This document shows, one piece after another, positions 7,693 through 17,045 of a stretch of 64,000 bases of DNA. The notes beneath the pieces were generated by a model. It had not been told where the DNA came from and did not search any database. It saw only the letters and a list, made by a program, of their open reading frames with translations. The stretch spans positions 178,566 through 242,565 of the forward strand of contig NZ_CDDF01000011.1 in NCBI RefSeq assembly GCF_000819865.1, read 5' to 3'. Numbering within the stretch: position 1 is the stretch's first letter; every line of letters starts with the position of its first letter. The DNA is from Aeromonas eucrenophila. Lineage in GTDB: Bacteria; Pseudomonadota; Gammaproteobacteria; Enterobacterales; Aeromonadaceae. The position numbers and the translations under genes are program-made.

Positions 7693-9774
7693 TCAGCTTG
7701 TCCTGCAATGACGCAACAGACAGTTGCGCAGACGGATCAGACTGATGGGTTTGGCCAGGAAGTCATCCATTCCCTGCCCCAGGCAACGCGCCCTGTCTTC
7801 CGTCATCGCATTGGCCGTCAAGGCCACTATCGGCATCTCATACCCCATTTCACGCAATCGACGGGTCGCCTCCAGCCCATCCATCTGCGGCATCCGCATG
7901 TCCATCAATATAAGATCGGGTCGCTTCTCGCTGACCTGTGCCAACGCCTCCAGACCATTGGCCACCAGCCTCACCCGGCACGCCAGTTTCTGCAGCATGA
8001 GCGACACCACCAGCTGATTGACCGGGCTGTCCTCTACCACCAGCACGTCCAGATCCAGCATGGAGAGCTCATCGTTGGCGGTGCTGACAAGTTCGGCGCA
8101 AGGCGCCGCCATGTCGGCCAACTCGAACCAGAAACAACTGCCTTGTCCAAGGCGGCTATGCAGGTAAATTTCGCCTCCCATCAATTGCACCAGCCGCCGG
8201 CTGATGGCAAGCCCGAGTCCGGATCCGGAGAAGCGGCGGGTGGCCGAGCTGTCGACCTGATAAAACGGCTCGAACAATAACGCCTGATCTTCGGGCGAGA
8301 TGCCTATCCCAGTGTCGGTCACCGAGACCCTCAGCCGTTCATCCTGCCATCCCAGCACGAGCTGCACCTGACCGGCGGCGGTAAACTTCACCGCGTTACC
8401 GAGCAGGTTGCCGATCACCTGGGATAAACGGACGGCGTCGCCCTGCAACTGACCCGGCAAGCTCTCATCCAGTTGCCAATCCAACCGGATGCCCTTGGCG
8501 CAGGCTTGCTCCTGCAGAGGCTCCACCAACGCCTGACACAACCGGGCGGGCTGAAACGGCTCGCAGTGCAGTGCCAGGGTGTGAGATTCAATCTTCGAGA
8601 AGTCGAGCACATCGTCGATGATTGTTTGCAGCAGATGCGCCGAATGGGTGGCATGGCCGAGCAGGGCCTGTTGCGGCGTCTCGAGCCGTCCATATTGGAG
8701 CAGATCCAGCATCCCCAGCACCGCATTCATGGGGGAGCGGATCTCATGGGTCATCATGGCCAGAAACTGCGACTTGGCGCGGTTGGCCGTCTCGGCCTCA
8801 TCCCGGGCACGTGCCAGCTCCTGCTCCCGGCGGATCTGGTTGCCTATCTCCCGGGCCGTCCCCCGATAGCCGATGAAGACGCCACTGGTATCGAAGCAAG
8901 GTTCGGCGTTGATCTCCATCCAGCAGGGGCCGCTGGCCAGGGTAACCTGGGCGCGGATCGCCCGTACGGGCAGATGGCGAGCGATCAGGTGCCGGTACTT
9001 GCACCACTCGGGATCCTGTTTGTCATGGGCAAAGTCATGGAGGCTGCGACCGGTCTGGCGGATGAGCACTTCCCCCTGATAGCCCGGGGCTGACACATAG
9101 CTGAGTCGGTGCTCGGGGTCCGTCTCCCAGAACCAGTCGGACGCCATGGCCGCGAAGCTGCGAAAGCGCTGCTCGCTCGCCTGCAGTGCCAGGGTCTTGA
9201 GATCGACCTGCTCTTGCAGGCGAGCCCGATAGGCGATGTTGACCAACGCCTGGGAGATAAGGGGACGGCAGCGCTGCATCGCCGCCTTACTCTTGAGATC
9301 GAAGGTACCAGCCGCGTGATGGCGGCAGATGAGGACACCGGAAAAACCGGGAGCCTGCAGACCCGTCATCATGACGCTGGCCCAACCGGCGGTGTCAGCC
9401 AGGGGGGCGAGCTCCGGCAACTGGGCCGGATCATAGATGACCAGAGTTTCTCCTGCGATGGCGCGGGAGAAGAGAGGCGTCAGCGACCAGGGACGCCCCA
9501 CCTCGTCTGGTTGGGTACTCAGATGAGTGGTGCCGCTCGCGGCGCCCCAAGCCACCACATCCGCCTGCTCGAAGCCGATGAAGGGTTTGAGCGCCAGGAT
9601 GAGGCTGTCCAGCACCTGCTCCAGGCTCTGAGCCTCAGCCAGCGTTGCCACCCCGCACAGCAAGGCTTGCGACTCCTGGCGGTATTTGGCCTCCCGCTCC
9701 CGGCAACGCACCAGCTCCACCAGCGTGGTCTGCAGCTTGTCACCCAGCGCTTCGAGTTCGCTATTGCCTATCAT
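7693..9774 (-). CDS. Hybrid sensor histidine kinase (GAF-PAS-HisKA-HATPase-REC), NahK/VpsS-like
   Basis: The 693-residue cytoplasmic hybrid kinase has no clear membrane segment. Domain order is a GAF-like region (about 35-190), a PAS domain (about 205-320), HisKA with the H-box MMTHEIRSPMNAVLG, HATPase (NLLGNAVKF, DTGIGIS, GSGLGLAI) and a C-terminal receiver with Asp in ILMDMRMP. It lies 18 bases after a FIST-domain gene and is clearly co-transcribed with it. Published NosP (FIST, haem, NO sensor) systems pair with such hybrid kinases, for example NahK in Pseudomonas and VpsS in Vibrio cholerae. Assignment to that pathway is inference. Phosphoryl transfer would need an HPt protein; one is encoded at 12026-12361. 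Confidence 0.88.
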   Translation of the reverse strand: MIGNSELEALGDKLQTTLVELVRCREREAKYRQESQALLCGVATLAEAQSLEQVLDSLILALKPFIGFEQADVVAWGAASGTTHLSTQPDEVGRPWSLTPLFSRAIAGETLVIYDPAQLPELAPLADTAGWASVMMTGLQAPGFSGVLICRHHAAGTFDLKSKAAMQRCRPLISQALVNIAYRARLQEQVDLKTLALQASEQRFRSFAAMASDWFWETDPEHRLSYVSAPGYQGEVLIRQTGRSLHDFAHDKQDPEWCKYRHLIARHLPVRAIRAQVTLASGPCWMEINAEPCFDTSGVFIGYRGTAREIGNQIRREQELARARDEAETANRAKSQFLAMMTHEIRSPMNAVLGMLDLLQYGRLETPQQALLGHATHSAHLLQTIIDDVLDFSKIESHTLALHCEPFQPARLCQALVEPLQEQACAKGIRLDWQLDESLPGQLQGDAVRLSQVIGNLLGNAVKFTAAGQVQLVLGWQDERLRVSVTDTGIGISPEDQALLFEPFYQVDSSATRRFSGSGLGLAISRRLVQLMGGEIYLHSRLGQGSCFWFELADMAAPCAELVSTANDELSMLDLDVLVVEDSPVNQLVVSLMLQKLACRVRLVANGLEALAQVSEKRPDLILMDMRMPQMDGLEATRRLREMGYEMPIVALTANAMTEDRARCLGQGMDDFLAKPISLIRLRNCLLRHCRTS

Positions 9775-9792
9775 TTTGTGTTCAGCACCCAG

Positions 9793-10977
9793 TCAACTAT
9801 CGAGGAAGATGACGCTCGACACCATGAGGTTGCCATGGGCCAGCTCACCATGGGGCAGACGTCCCTGCTCGCCGAAGGTAAAGGCAGTAATGAAGGGGAT
9901 CTCCCCCAACCTGTCACGAAACTGGTCGACGACGTCGTTCAGACTCTCTCCTAGCGCCAGCCGGCAGCCGGCGCAGAAGACCACCAGCGCCCCGAAGGGC
10001 TGCACGTTGCCCACCATGCCATATTCAGGCTCGATCCGCACCGCGTTCAGGCTGCGCTGCAGCAAGCCTTCCTGGCTGCTGTGCATCAGTTGCAAGCGCT
10101 CCCCCAGCCGGGTCTCGGTAAACAGGCGCAACCCCTCCCGCTCGGTCACTGCCTCGGGATGAGAAAGTTTGTAATAAGGCATGTCATCGAGCATGCCGAC
10201 CTGACGGGCCAGCGGGGAGAGCGTGGTCTCCCTCAGGATGGGGCCCACTCGCCAGGGTGCTTCGCGCTCGGTCCAGCGGGCATACACCCGGGCCGCTGGC
10301 TCGTGGTCGATGGTCAGCACCTCGCGCCCATCCAGCGCGGTAATGATGCCATGCCGCTCGGTGGGCACATAACCGGAATGAAACTGGAAGGCCAACTGAC
10401 AATCCGGATAGAGCACCGCCAGCACGCAACCCTGCTGCCCCTCCCCCTCGCTCCAGCACAGCTGCCAGTCACCGGTCACCCCATCATCCGCCGCCGAGCC
10501 GCCGACGACGGGAACAGTCGCGCCGAACTCCGCCTCGATCCCCGCCAACACAGCCTCTTCCAGCCCAGGGCTGGTATGCAGCAAGATGAGTTGCGGCAAC
10601 TCGCCCGGGCGGCCGCCATCGGCGATGGCACTGCGCAGCAGCTGGCGCACATCCGGCGTCGCTCCAATCTGACCCGCCACACCGTAGGCCCCCCTGTCGT
10701 CATAGAGTGCGGCAACGGCCAGGCTACAGCCAAGCCGGGCATGGTAGCCGGTCTGGGTCAGGATCCCGCAGCAGGAGCTGCAGCCGAGCAGGCGGGCATC
10801 GGGAAAGTGGGCCTTGAGTGCATGCCGCAGTACCGCAGCATCGTGAGCTTGGGTAAAATAGACCAGCAACAACGAAGGAGAGCGAGGTGATTGAGCGAGC
10901 AGCCGTTCAGCTATCTGTTGGGCGGCCAGCAATGTCGTCTCTGCAAGAGAGTGAGCCGTCAGGAAGTTCAACACCAT
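9793..10977 (-). CDS. FIST-domain sensor protein (NosP-like)
   Basis: The protein is about 394 residues with FIST_N (about 30-210; GCSSCCGILT, VVGGSAADD) and FIST_C (about 225-370; GNVQPFGALVVFCAGCR, PFITAFTFGEQG) domains. FIST proteins are cytoplasmic ligand sensors; some, called NosP, bind haem and nitric oxide and control a neighbouring hybrid kinase, which is the arrangement here. I use the ATG at 10977. GAGGAG directly abuts it, and the TTG at 10971 sits at a better distance from that Shine-Dalgarno, so the start could be six bases later. The haem ligand was not identified. Confidence 0.82.
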   Translation of the reverse strand: MVLNFLTAHSLAETTLLAAQQIAERLLAQSPRSPSLLLVYFTQAHDAAVLRHALKAHFPDARLLGCSSCCGILTQTGYHARLGCSLAVAALYDDRGAYGVAGQIGATPDVRQLLRSAIADGGRPGELPQLILLHTSPGLEEAVLAGIEAEFGATVPVVGGSAADDGVTGDWQLCWSEGEGQQGCVLAVLYPDCQLAFQFHSGYVPTERHGIITALDGREVLTIDHEPAARVYARWTEREAPWRVGPILRETTLSPLARQVGMLDDMPYYKLSHPEAVTEREGLRLFTETRLGERLQLMHSSQEGLLQRSLNAVRIEPEYGMVGNVQPFGALVVFCAGCRLALGESLNDVVDQFRDRLGEIPFITAFTFGEQGRLPHGELAHGNLMVSSVIFLDS

Positions 10978-11087
10978 CTCCTCGTGATATGTGATGCTGC
11001 TAGCAAGCAAAAATCATACCCTTATCAAACAATTACCTGGCTGCGTTGACTAGAATGACACTCACTGGCCTCCCACAGGATGACTGC

Positions 11088-12011
11088 ATGTGGCAGAAAA
11101 ATATCACTCATTTTGATCGGGTCGTCGCCATCGGCGGTGGACACGGCATGGGTCGGGTACTCTCTTCCCTCTCATTTTTAGGGCCCAGGCTGACCGGTAT
11201 CGTCACCACCACGGATGATGGCGGCTCGACCGGACGCCTGCGCAAGAGTCAGGAATGCATTGCCTGGGGAGATCTGCGTAACTGCCTCAATCAGCTGGTG
11301 ACCGATCCCGGCATCGGCAGCCTGCTGTTCGAATACCGCTTCACGGGCCGTGGCGAGCTGGCGGGCCACAATCTCGGCAACCTGATGCTGCTGGCCCTCG
11401 ACAATCTCTGTGTCCGCCCCCTCGATGCCATCCGGCTCATCAGCGACATGCTGAAGATAGAGCCTCAGCTACTGCCCATGTCCGAGCAGCCCACCGATCT
11501 CTGTGCCCACACCCTGTGCGGCGACCAGATCCTGGGGGAGGTCTCTATCGATCGGCTCACCACGCCCCCCCGCGCCTTGAGCCTGAACCCGGCCGTGCCG
11601 GCCACCCAGGAGGCCGTCGAAGCCCTGACTCACGCCGACATCATCATTCTGGGGCCAGGCAGCTTCCTGACCTCCGTCATGCCCCCCCTGCTGCTCTGCG
11701 ACATCGCCGAGGCCATCCGCAACAGCGGGGCCATCGTCGTCTTCATCGGCAATCTGGTAGCAGAAGAGGGACCAGCCGGTCAGCTGACGCTGCTCAACCA
11801 GTATCGCTGGCTGGAGGAGAAGATCGGCAGCGGTCGGGTCGATGCCATCCTGGCCCCCGAAGGCCCAGCCATCCCCGAGCTGGCCCATTGCCTTGTCCAG
11901 GCCGATCTGGGTGAAGCTGCCCTCCCCCATCGACACGATCGCCTCAAACTCAGGCAAGCGCTGGACGACGTCATCCAGAGCTGGCACCTCGCCCATGACA
12001 AGGCGGGGTAA
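11088..12011 (+). CDS. ybhK: YbhK-type protein of the YvcK/CofD-like family
   Basis: This 307-residue protein resembles E. coli YbhK and Bacillus YvcK (GlmR). Shared elements are VVAIGGGHGMGRVLSSL, TDDGGSTGRLR, WGDLRNCLNQL, GHNLGNLMLLALD and ILGPGSFLTSVMP. The family binds UDP-GlcNAc-type ligands and affects gluconeogenic growth and cell shape; the role in gammaproteobacteria is unclear. I place the start at 11088 (MWQKNITHFD), preceded by ACAGGATGACTGC, rather than at upstream starts with no ribosome site. In E. coli ybhK sits next to moaA; here moaA is 8 kb away. Confidence 0.9.
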   Translation: MWQKNITHFDRVVAIGGGHGMGRVLSSLSFLGPRLTGIVTTTDDGGSTGRLRKSQECIAWGDLRNCLNQLVTDPGIGSLLFEYRFTGRGELAGHNLGNLMLLALDNLCVRPLDAIRLISDMLKIEPQLLPMSEQPTDLCAHTLCGDQILGEVSIDRLTTPPRALSLNPAVPATQEAVEALTHADIIILGPGSFLTSVMPPLLLCDIAEAIRNSGAIVVFIGNLVAEEGPAGQLTLLNQYRWLEEKIGSGRVDAILAPEGPAIPELAHCLVQADLGEAALPHRHDRLKLRQALDDVIQSWHLAHDKAG

Positions 12012-12025
12012 CCCCGCTCACCAGC

Positions 12026-12361
12026 TCAGTGATAACGGGCCAGGTGGGAAAAGACCTGCGGCAAGGAGTGCTCGAGCTGTGCCAGACGCTGACCGGCGTC
12101 TTCTGCATCTTCCCGCCGGCAGGCGAGTTCCAGCGCGATCACCTGCCGGTAGCTGGGCTCGGCACCGTAACTGCCGCAAGAAGATTTCATGCTGTGGGCA
12201 AGACGTGCAAGGGCGGTCCAGTCCCGCTGTTCAAACAGCGGCCTGAGCTGGGCAAGTTGCCCCCCCACCTCCTCGACAAAGACCGAGATGACCACAGGCA
12301 TCATCTCGTGACCTATGTCCTCTGCCAGTTGTCGCAGCACCTTCTGATCCAGCCACTCCAT
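12026..12361 (-). CDS. HPt histidine phosphotransfer protein
   Basis: The 111-residue single HPt domain has the phospho-accepting histidine at about residue 56 (LARLAHSMKSSCGSYGA). The sequence is helical and has no other domain. Such proteins relay phosphate from hybrid kinases to response regulators, as LuxU and HptB do. The start at 12361 has AAAGGAAAG upstream; in-frame sequence further upstream is not HPt-like. It converges with ybhK 14 bases away. Being 1 kb from the FIST/hybrid-kinase operon and 5 kb from an HD-GYP receiver protein, it is a candidate relay between them (inference). Confidence 0.87.
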   Translation of the reverse strand: MEWLDQKVLRQLAEDIGHEMMPVVISVFVEEVGGQLAQLRPLFEQRDWTALARLAHSMKSSCGSYGAEPSYRQVIALELACRREDAEDAGQRLAQLEHSLPQVFSHLARYH

Positions 12362-12531
12362 CTTTTCTTTCCTTTGATGGTATTCAAACAGAACACAATA
12401 TAGCCGATAGGCCCGCTTGCTGTCATCTGCCCTTGCGGGGGATGGCGGGGTCGTCGGCCGCCTCAACAGCACAGTAGTGTGAGCCAGATCAAGTTCTAGA
12501 AAAGTAGACACAGCGGGATGAAATTTAAATA

Positions 12532-12666
12532 TTGCAACAAAATTAACATTTAAATAACAATGAAAGCCATGAGAATGATGCGGCTCAGCAACACCTCTCT
12601 CATCCCTTTTTGCCTGTATGGCTGCTGCGAAGAACCAGGGTAGGATTCTACCCTGGTATTTTTTTT
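12532..12666 (+). ncRNA. Candidate small RNA between the HPt gene and yafJ
   Basis: A plausible promoter (TTGCAA 12532-12537, 17-base spacer, TAACAA 12555-12560) precedes about 100 bases that end in a strong plus-strand terminator at 12634-12666. No plus-strand gene lies nearby: the last one, ybhK, ends 620 bases upstream with the antisense HPt gene between. The transcript would contain C/U-rich unpaired stretches (ACACCTCTCTCATCC). No known sRNA was recognised. Confidence 0.4.
12634..12666 (+). terminator. Strong terminator reading plus strand
   Basis: ACCAGGGTAG-GATT-CTACCCTGGT is followed by ATTTTTTTT. The T run abuts the yafJ stop. On the minus strand only TCTTC follows the stem, so termination of yafJ is possible but weaker. 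Confidence 0.8.
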
Positions 12667-13462
12667 ATGCCTGAGCCAGCAACTTGGCCGAGTTGCCATA
12701 TTCCAGTTCACCCAACCGAAACAGGCAAAACTCCCCCGGCATCATCTTCACCCAGTTTTCATTGCCGGTGAGCGGCCGGGTCGCGACCAGGGTCACCACG
12801 TCATTCGGCGTCGTCTCGCTCTGAAAATCGATGGCCACGTCCTCATCCAGCAGGCTGGCCTCACCAAAGGGAGCCCGACGGGTCAGCCAGTAGAGGTTGT
12901 TGCTGCAATAGGTCATCACGAATTCCCCATCCGACAGCAACATGTTGAATACCCCCAGCGTACGCAGCTCCTCGCACAGACTCGCCAGATGGCGGAACAT
13001 GGCGGGGAAATTGGTCGGGCGTTTGGGGTATTTCTGCTCAAGCTGGCCGAGCAGCCAGCAGAAGGCGTGCTCGCTGTCGGTGTCCCCCACCGGACGGTGG
13101 CGCCCGGTCGGCAGCCGCTTGTAGCCGGTCAGCTGACCGTTATGAGCGAAGGTCCAGTAGCGTCCCCACAGCTCGCGGGTGAACGGATGGGTGTTTTCCA
13201 GCGACACGCAGCCACGGTTCGCCTGCCGGATGTGGCTGACCACGGCGCGGCTCTTGATGGGCAGCGCCTGCACCAGCTTGGCGATGGGAGACTGGGCGCT
13301 GGGCTCGGGATCCTTGAAGGTGCGAAAACCTCGCCCCTCGTAGAAGGTGATCCCCCAGCCATCCTTGTGGGGGCCTGTCTTGCCACCCCGCAGCATCAGC
13401 CCGGTAAAACTGAAGCAGATGTCGGTCGGCACATTGGCACTCATGCCGAGCAGTTCGCACAT
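12665..13462 (-). CDS. yafJ: YafJ, class II glutamine amidotransferase-like protein
   Basis: The 265-residue protein begins MCELLGMSANVPTDICFSFTG, with Cys2 exposed as the N-terminal nucleophile after methionine removal. This is the Ntn/GATase-II signature. HNGQLTGYK and DTDSEHAFCWLL are further family motifs. It probably hydrolyses a glutamine-like amide, but the physiological substrate is unknown. The start at 13462 has GGAGGGGAT directly upstream. It follows gmhA by 110 bases on the same strand, the same neighbourhood as in E. coli. Confidence 0.92.
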   Translation of the reverse strand: MCELLGMSANVPTDICFSFTGLMLRGGKTGPHKDGWGITFYEGRGFRTFKDPEPSAQSPIAKLVQALPIKSRAVVSHIRQANRGCVSLENTHPFTRELWGRYWTFAHNGQLTGYKRLPTGRHRPVGDTDSEHAFCWLLGQLEQKYPKRPTNFPAMFRHLASLCEELRTLGVFNMLLSDGEFVMTYCSNNLYWLTRRAPFGEASLLDEDVAIDFQSETTPNDVVTLVATRPLTGNENWVKMMPGEFCLFRLGELEYGNSAKLLAQA

Positions 13463-13572
13463 ATCCCCTCCACTGCCTGAATCACTCGGGCATTTTTCAA
13501 TCGGTGCACTCGGCGACTTGGGGAACGTCGACATCGGTCACGCCGATCCGACAACCCCCAGCGCTGTCTAAA

Positions 13573-14151
13573 TTACTTGGCCATCTCTTTCTCGACCAGC
13601 TGGATCAGGATGTGGATCACCTTGATGTGTATTTCCTGAATCCGGTCGGCATAGCCAAAATGCGGCACCCGGATCTCGATGTCGGCCAGGCCAGCCATCT
13701 TGCCACCGTCCTTGCCGGTCAGCGCGATCACCTTCATGCCCTTGGCGTGAGCGGCCTCGATAGCCTTGAGAATGTTGCCGGAGTTGCCACTGGTGGAGAT
13801 GCCAAGCAGCACGTCGCCACGACGACCGACCGCTTCCACGTAGCGAGAGAACACATAGTCATAGCCGAAGTCATTGGAAACGCAGGAGAGGTGGCTCGGA
13901 TCCGAGATGGCGATGCCGGCATAACCGGGGCGGTTTTCCCGGTAGCGACCAGTCAGTTCCTCTGCAAAGTGCATGGCATCACAGTGGGAACCACCGTTGC
14001 CACAGGAGAGTACCTTGCCTTCCTGCTTGAAGGAGTCGGCCAGCAGTTTGGCGGCCGCTTCGATGTTCTTCAGGTTCTGCTCATCGGCCAGGAATGCCTG
14101 GAGCACGGTGGCAGCTTCGGTCAATTCATTGCGGATAAGTTCTTGGTACAT
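13573..14151 (-). CDS. gmhA: GmhA, sedoheptulose-7-phosphate isomerase
   Basis: GmhA makes D-glycero-D-manno-heptose 7-phosphate, the first step of LPS inner-core heptose synthesis. The 192-residue protein has the SIS-domain features [35 protein letters not shown] and the C-terminal [12 protein letters not shown] segment of the family. Length matches E. coli GmhA. It is divergent from fadE and upstream of yafJ. Confidence 0.97.
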   Translation of the reverse strand: MYQELIRNELTEAATVLQAFLADEQNLKNIEAAAKLLADSFKQEGKVLSCGNGGSHCDAMHFAEELTGRYRENRPGYAGIAISDPSHLSCVSNDFGYDYVFSRYVEAVGRRGDVLLGISTSGNSGNILKAIEAAHAKGMKVIALTGKDGGKMAGLADIEIRVPHFGYADRIQEIHIKVIHILIQLVEKEMAK

Positions 14152-14340
14152 GGCGTCTGATGTCTCTTTGTATCGTCCAACATAGGGTCAGCGCATTGTC
14201 GCACAAGCCAATCTCGCCGTCGCCCCCCTGCCCGCCAAGATGCTCCCCGCGAGACGTTAGGCCGATCACGGTGTCAAGGTAACAAGCTTGTAAACAGCTT
14301 GATAAGTTTGTGCACATGAATTACAACTGGGGCCACATCC

Positions 14341-14357
14341 AACAGGTCAGACCTCTG
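14341..14357. promoter_or_regulatory. FadR-like operator upstream of fadE
   Basis: AACAGGTCAGACCTCTG has the GGTCAGACC core of the FadR consensus (CTGGTC-N-GACC). It lies about 55 bases before the fadE start codon, where FadR represses fad genes in relatives. No fadR gene is in the window. Confidence 0.65.
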
Positions 14358-14411
14358 GATCAGTTAATCCACTCTCCACCCAATTTCGGCAACTCATGCA
14401 AGGAGCGAAAA

Positions 14412-16868
14412 ATGACGACGACCCTCACTCTGCTCGGAGTGATCCTGGTGATCGGCGCCATGGCTTATCGCCGGGCGTCTCTGTTCACCTCCACGCTGGC
14501 CACGGCCGCTGCACTGGTCATAGGTGCCTTCTATGGCCATGTCCCCCTGTTGATCTGGGTACTCTTCGCCCTGGTTGCCATCCCGTTGAATCTGGTGGAG
14601 TTTCGCCGTAATCAACTGACCAAGCCCCTGTTCAAGATCTACAAGTCCATCATGCCGGAGATGTCTCGCACCGAGAAGGAAGCCATCGAGGCGGGCACCA
14701 CCTGGTGGGAAGCGGACCTCTTTGCCGGCAACCCGAACTGGAAGAAGCTGCACGCCATTCCGGTCAGCACCCTCAGCGCCGAGGAGCAGGCCTTCCTGGA
14801 TGGCCCGGTCGAAACCGTGTGTCGCATGGTCGACGACTGGGAAGTGACCCACGAGCGCGCCGATCTCTCCCCAGAGGTGTGGCAATACCTGAAGGACCAC
14901 AAGTTCTTCGCCATGATCATCAAGAAGAAGTACGGTGGGCTGGAATTCTCCGCCTATGCGCAATCTTGCGTGCTGCAAAAGCTGTGCGGCGCCAGCGCCG
15001 TGCTCGCCTCCACCGTCGGCGTGCCCAACTCCCTAGGCCCTGGCGAGCTGCTGCAACACTACGGCACCGAGGAGCAGAAAGACCACTACCTGCCGCGTCT
15101 GGCCATTGGCAAGGAGATCCCCTGTTTCGCCCTGACCAGCCCGGAAGCGGGTTCGGATGCGGGCTCCATCCCGGACTTTGGCATCATCGCCAAGGGGGAA
15201 TGGGAAGGGGAAGAGGTGCTCGGCATGCGCCTGACCTGGAACAAGCGCTACATCACCCTCGCCCCCATCGCCACTGTGCTGGGGCTGGCGTTCAAGCTGC
15301 GCGATCCGGATCACCTGCTGGGTGAAGAAGAGGAGCTCGGCATCACCTGTGCCCTGATCCCCACTCATATCAAGGGGGTCGAGATCGGCCGCCGCCACTT
15401 CCCGCTCAACGTGCCGTTCCAGAACGGTCCGACCCGCGGTGAAGAGGTGTTCGTGCCGCTCGACTTCATCATCGGCGGCCCGGCCATGGCCGGCCAGGGT
15501 TGGCGCATGCTGGTGGAGTGTCTGTCGGTCGGCCGCGGCATCACCCTGCCCTCCAACAGCACCGGCGGCGTCAAGATGCTGGCCCTGGCGACCGGCGCCT
15601 ACAGCCGCATCCGCCGCCAGTTCAAGCTGCCCATCGGCAAGATGGAGGGGATCGAGGAGCCGCTGGCTCGCCTCGGCGGCAACGCCTACATCATGGGTGC
15701 CGCTGCCAAGCTGACGGTCACCGGCATCGATCTGGGGGAGAAACCCTCGGTCATCTCCGCTATCGTCAAGTATCACCTCACCGACCGTGCCCAGAAGTGC
15801 GTCATCGATGCCATGGACATCCACGGCGGCAAGGCGATCTGCATGGGTCCGAACAACTACCTGGCCCGTGGCTACCAGGGCGCCCCCATCGCGGTGACAG
15901 TCGAAGGGGCCAACATCCTGACCCGCAGCATGATCATCTATGGTCAGGGTGCCATCCGCTGCCATCCCTATGTGCTGCCGGAGATGCTGGCCGCCAGCCA
16001 CCCGGACAAGGAAGTGGCGCTCAAGGAGTTCGACAAGGCGATGTTCAGCCACGTCGGCTTCGCCATCAGCAACCTGGTGCGCAGCTTCTGGCTGGGCCTG
16101 ACCGGCGCCAAGCTGGCGGCGGCACCGTTCAAGGATCAGACGAAGGGCTATTACCAGCAGCTGACCCGACTCTCCGCCAACCTCGCCTTCCTGTCCGACA
16201 TGGCAATGGGCACTCTGGGGGGCGAACTCAAGCGCAAGGAGCGGGTCTCCGCCCGTCTCGGCGACGTGCTGAGCCAGCTCTATCTGGCCTCCAGCGCCCT
16301 CAAGCGCTATCAGGACGAGGGTCGCCAGCAGGCGGATCTGCCGCTGCTGCACTGGGCACTGCAAGATGCCATGTTCAAGGCACAGGAAGCCATCGACGAA
16401 CTGCTGCGCAACTTCCCGAACCGCTGGATTGGGCTGGCCCTGCGCGTCATAGTGCTGCCGCTGGGTCGGGATCTGAAACGTCCGAGCGACAAGCTGGACC
16501 AGCAAGTCGCCCGTCTGCTGCAGACCCCGAGTGCCACCCGCAGCCGTCTGGCCGAGGGCCAGTACCTCACCCGCGAGGAGGGCAATCCCTTCGGTCTGCT
16601 GGAGCAGGCGCTCGAAGACGTGCTGGCCGCAGAGCCCTTGTTCGACAAGGTGTGCAAGGCGGAAGGCACCAAGCGTCCCTTCACCCAGCTGGACAAGGTG
16701 GCCGATGCCGGCCTCGCGCTGGGGGTCATCAACCAGAACGAAGCCGAGCTGCTGCGCCGTGCCGAGCAGAGCCGTCTGCAGACCATCAACGTCGATGACT
16801 TCGACCCCATCGATCTCGTCGCCAACAAGTCACTGTTCGAGCCATCTGCCTATCACAGGGCAGCCTGA
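14412..16868 (+). CDS. fadE: FadE, acyl-CoA dehydrogenase
   Basis: FadE catalyses the first, FAD-dependent step of fatty-acid beta-oxidation. The 818-residue protein matches the FadE length, with an N-terminal hydrophobic region (two membrane segments in the first about 65 residues), an acyl-CoA dehydrogenase core ([42 protein letters not shown] region) and the FadE-specific C-terminal domain. The ATG at 14412 has a near-ideal AAGGAGCGAAAA ribosome site. A FadR-like operator lies upstream and a strong terminator downstream, so it is monocistronic. Confidence 0.97.
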   Translation: MTTTLTLLGVILVIGAMAYRRASLFTSTLATAAALVIGAFYGHVPLLIWVLFALVAIPLNLVEFRRNQLTKPLFKIYKSIMPEMSRTEKEAIEAGTTWWEADLFAGNPNWKKLHAIPVSTLSAEEQAFLDGPVETVCRMVDDWEVTHERADLSPEVWQYLKDHKFFAMIIKKKYGGLEFSAYAQSCVLQKLCGASAVLASTVGVPNSLGPGELLQHYGTEEQKDHYLPRLAIGKEIPCFALTSPEAGSDAGSIPDFGIIAKGEWEGEEVLGMRLTWNKRYITLAPIATVLGLAFKLRDPDHLLGEEEELGITCALIPTHIKGVEIGRRHFPLNVPFQNGPTRGEEVFVPLDFIIGGPAMAGQGWRMLVECLSVGRGITLPSNSTGGVKMLALATGAYSRIRRQFKLPIGKMEGIEEPLARLGGNAYIMGAAAKLTVTGIDLGEKPSVISAIVKYHLTDRAQKCVIDAMDIHGGKAICMGPNNYLARGYQGAPIAVTVEGANILTRSMIIYGQGAIRCHPYVLPEMLAASHPDKEVALKEFDKAMFSHVGFAISNLVRSFWLGLTGAKLAAAPFKDQTKGYYQQLTRLSANLAFLSDMAMGTLGGELKRKERVSARLGDVLSQLYLASSALKRYQDEGRQQADLPLLHWALQDAMFKAQEAIDELLRNFPNRWIGLALRVIVLPLGRDLKRPSDKLDQQVARLLQTPSATRSRLAEGQYLTREEGNPFGLLEQALEDVLAAEPLFDKVCKAEGTKRPFTQLDKVADAGLALGVINQNEAELLRRAEQSRLQTINVDDFDPIDLVANKSLFEPSAYHRAA

Positions 16869-16887
16869 GTCCGGCTCTGAGCGTCAA

Positions 16888-16915
16888 AACGCCTCCCTCC
16901 TGGAGGCGTTTTTTT
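16888..16915 (+). terminator. Terminator after fadE
   Basis: AACGCCTCC-CTCCT-GGAGGCGTT with a T run begins 20 bases after the fadE stop. Confidence 0.9.
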
Positions 16916-17045
16916 ATGCCTGAATCATTTGTGCTACCAAGACGAAAAAAGAGACGCCAGCGGGATCAAATTTTGTAAATCTATCCGTTTCCTATCTTTA
17001 ATGAAGCAGTTAAGGTATGCACAGGATCACAAACAGGATTGCATA

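Noticed and set aside
15033..16505. Long minus-strand open frame antisense to fadE
   Set aside because: High-GC codon bias opens long antisense frames; the translation has no family features and fadE is certain. The same applies to long frames opposite the HD-GYP gene (17082-18560), slt (28427-30355) and the VTT fusion (43281-45404).
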